Assembly (NCBI GenBank): GCA_903893675.1
Contig: CAITNA010000200.1
Coordinates: forward strand, 1-5,995
Reading direction: 5' to 3'
DNA from: an uncultured Micrococcales bacterium
GTDB taxonomy: Bacteria > Actinomycetota > Actinomycetes > Actinomycetales > Microbacteriaceae
DNA: 5,995 nucleotides
In this document: piece after piece, positions 5,794 to 5,995 of the stretch
Layout of the letters: each line of letters begins with the position of its first letter
How positions within the stretch are numbered: the stretch's first letter is position 1
Translations under genes and position numbers: made by a program
Notes under the pieces: model-generated
What the model was told of the DNA's origin: nothing
What the model saw: the letters and a program-made list of their open reading frames with translations, nothing else
Database searches by the model: none

Positions 5794-5995
5794 ATGTTCG
5801 CTGCTTCGCTCAAAAAGCTACGTGCCGCACTGTTTCTTGCCATCGCATTTGTCACCGTTCTAGGTGCAGTGCCAGCACAGGCTGCCGCACCGGTTGTGCG
5901 CACGACCTACATCGTCACCGTCGCAGAGGGCAGCAACTCTGAGGTTCGCGACATGATCTCGCGCATTGGCGAAGCCCCTCACGACGAACTCACCG
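5794..5995 (+). CDS. N-terminal fragment of a secreted protein; possibly the pro-region of a subtilisin-like (S8) protease
   Basis: The gene runs off the right edge, leaving 67 codons. The N-terminus is a textbook Sec signal peptide: basic n-region with KKLR (7-10), hydrophobic core from Ala11 to about Val26, then PAQA (27-30) with an AxA cleavage site predicted after Ala30. The exported part continues PVVRTTYIVTVAEGS and then an acidic, helix-like stretch. YIVTV followed by a charged helix resembles the start of the inhibitor I9 pro-domain that precedes subtilisin-like proteases. Too little is present to confirm this, so treat the protease assignment as a guess and the secretion as well supported. 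The start has a good ribosome binding site and lies 110 nt after the permease operon, with its own possible promoter. It is probably a separate transcription unit. Confidence 0.8.
   Translation, partial: MFAASLKKLRAALFLAIAFVTVLGAVPAQAAAPVVRTTYIVTVAEGSNSEVRDMISRIGEAPHDELT

Noticed and set aside
5760..5942. A 60-residue plus-strand open frame near the right edge
   Set aside because: It overlaps in another frame the gene at 5794, which has a clear ribosome binding site and signal peptide. This frame is Cys/Arg/His-rich and has no such support.

Overview
The window looks like chromosomal DNA from a moderately GC-rich actinobacterium, possibly a Microbacteriaceae-type organism. This is inferred from the G/C-rich third codon positions, the actinobacterial style of the exporters and the tightly overlapping genes. 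One gene also has a probably leaderless GTG start. No rRNA, tRNA, CRISPR array, transposase or phage gene is visible. The DNA is almost entirely coding.

Left edge (1-316, + strand): the C-terminal end of a protein whose start lies outside the window. It holds two copies of a 34-residue module, each bounded by cysteines, after an Asn/Ser/Gly-rich linker. I do not recognise the family. Its stop codon interlocks with the stop codon of the converging gene on the other strand.

Minus-strand operon (2972 down to 313): a solitary adenine-N6-type methyltransferase-like gene is followed, with an ATGA overlap, by a 600-residue ABC exporter half-transporter (fused membrane and ATPase domains).

Divergent intergenic region (2973-3066): it carries a possible leaderless promoter for the minus operon. 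On the plus side it carries a perfect 7-bp stem-loop and a good ribosome binding site for the plus operon.

Plus-strand operon (3067-5683): a NodI/DrrA-like ABC ATPase followed by two different ABC-2 permeases, joined by TAATG and ATGA overlaps. Together they should form one export complex, with an ATPase dimer under a permease heterodimer. The substrate cannot be read from the sequence.

Right edge (5684-5995): two adjacent inverted repeats follow the operon, then a possible promoter and the start of a secreted protein. That protein has a clear signal peptide and runs off the window; it may be the pro-region of a subtilisin-like protease.

The window therefore contains two export systems back to back, flanked by two apparently extracellular proteins. 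No strong case for a wholly new system emerges. The least explained items are the duplicated Cys-bounded module and the methyltransferase coupled to an exporter.
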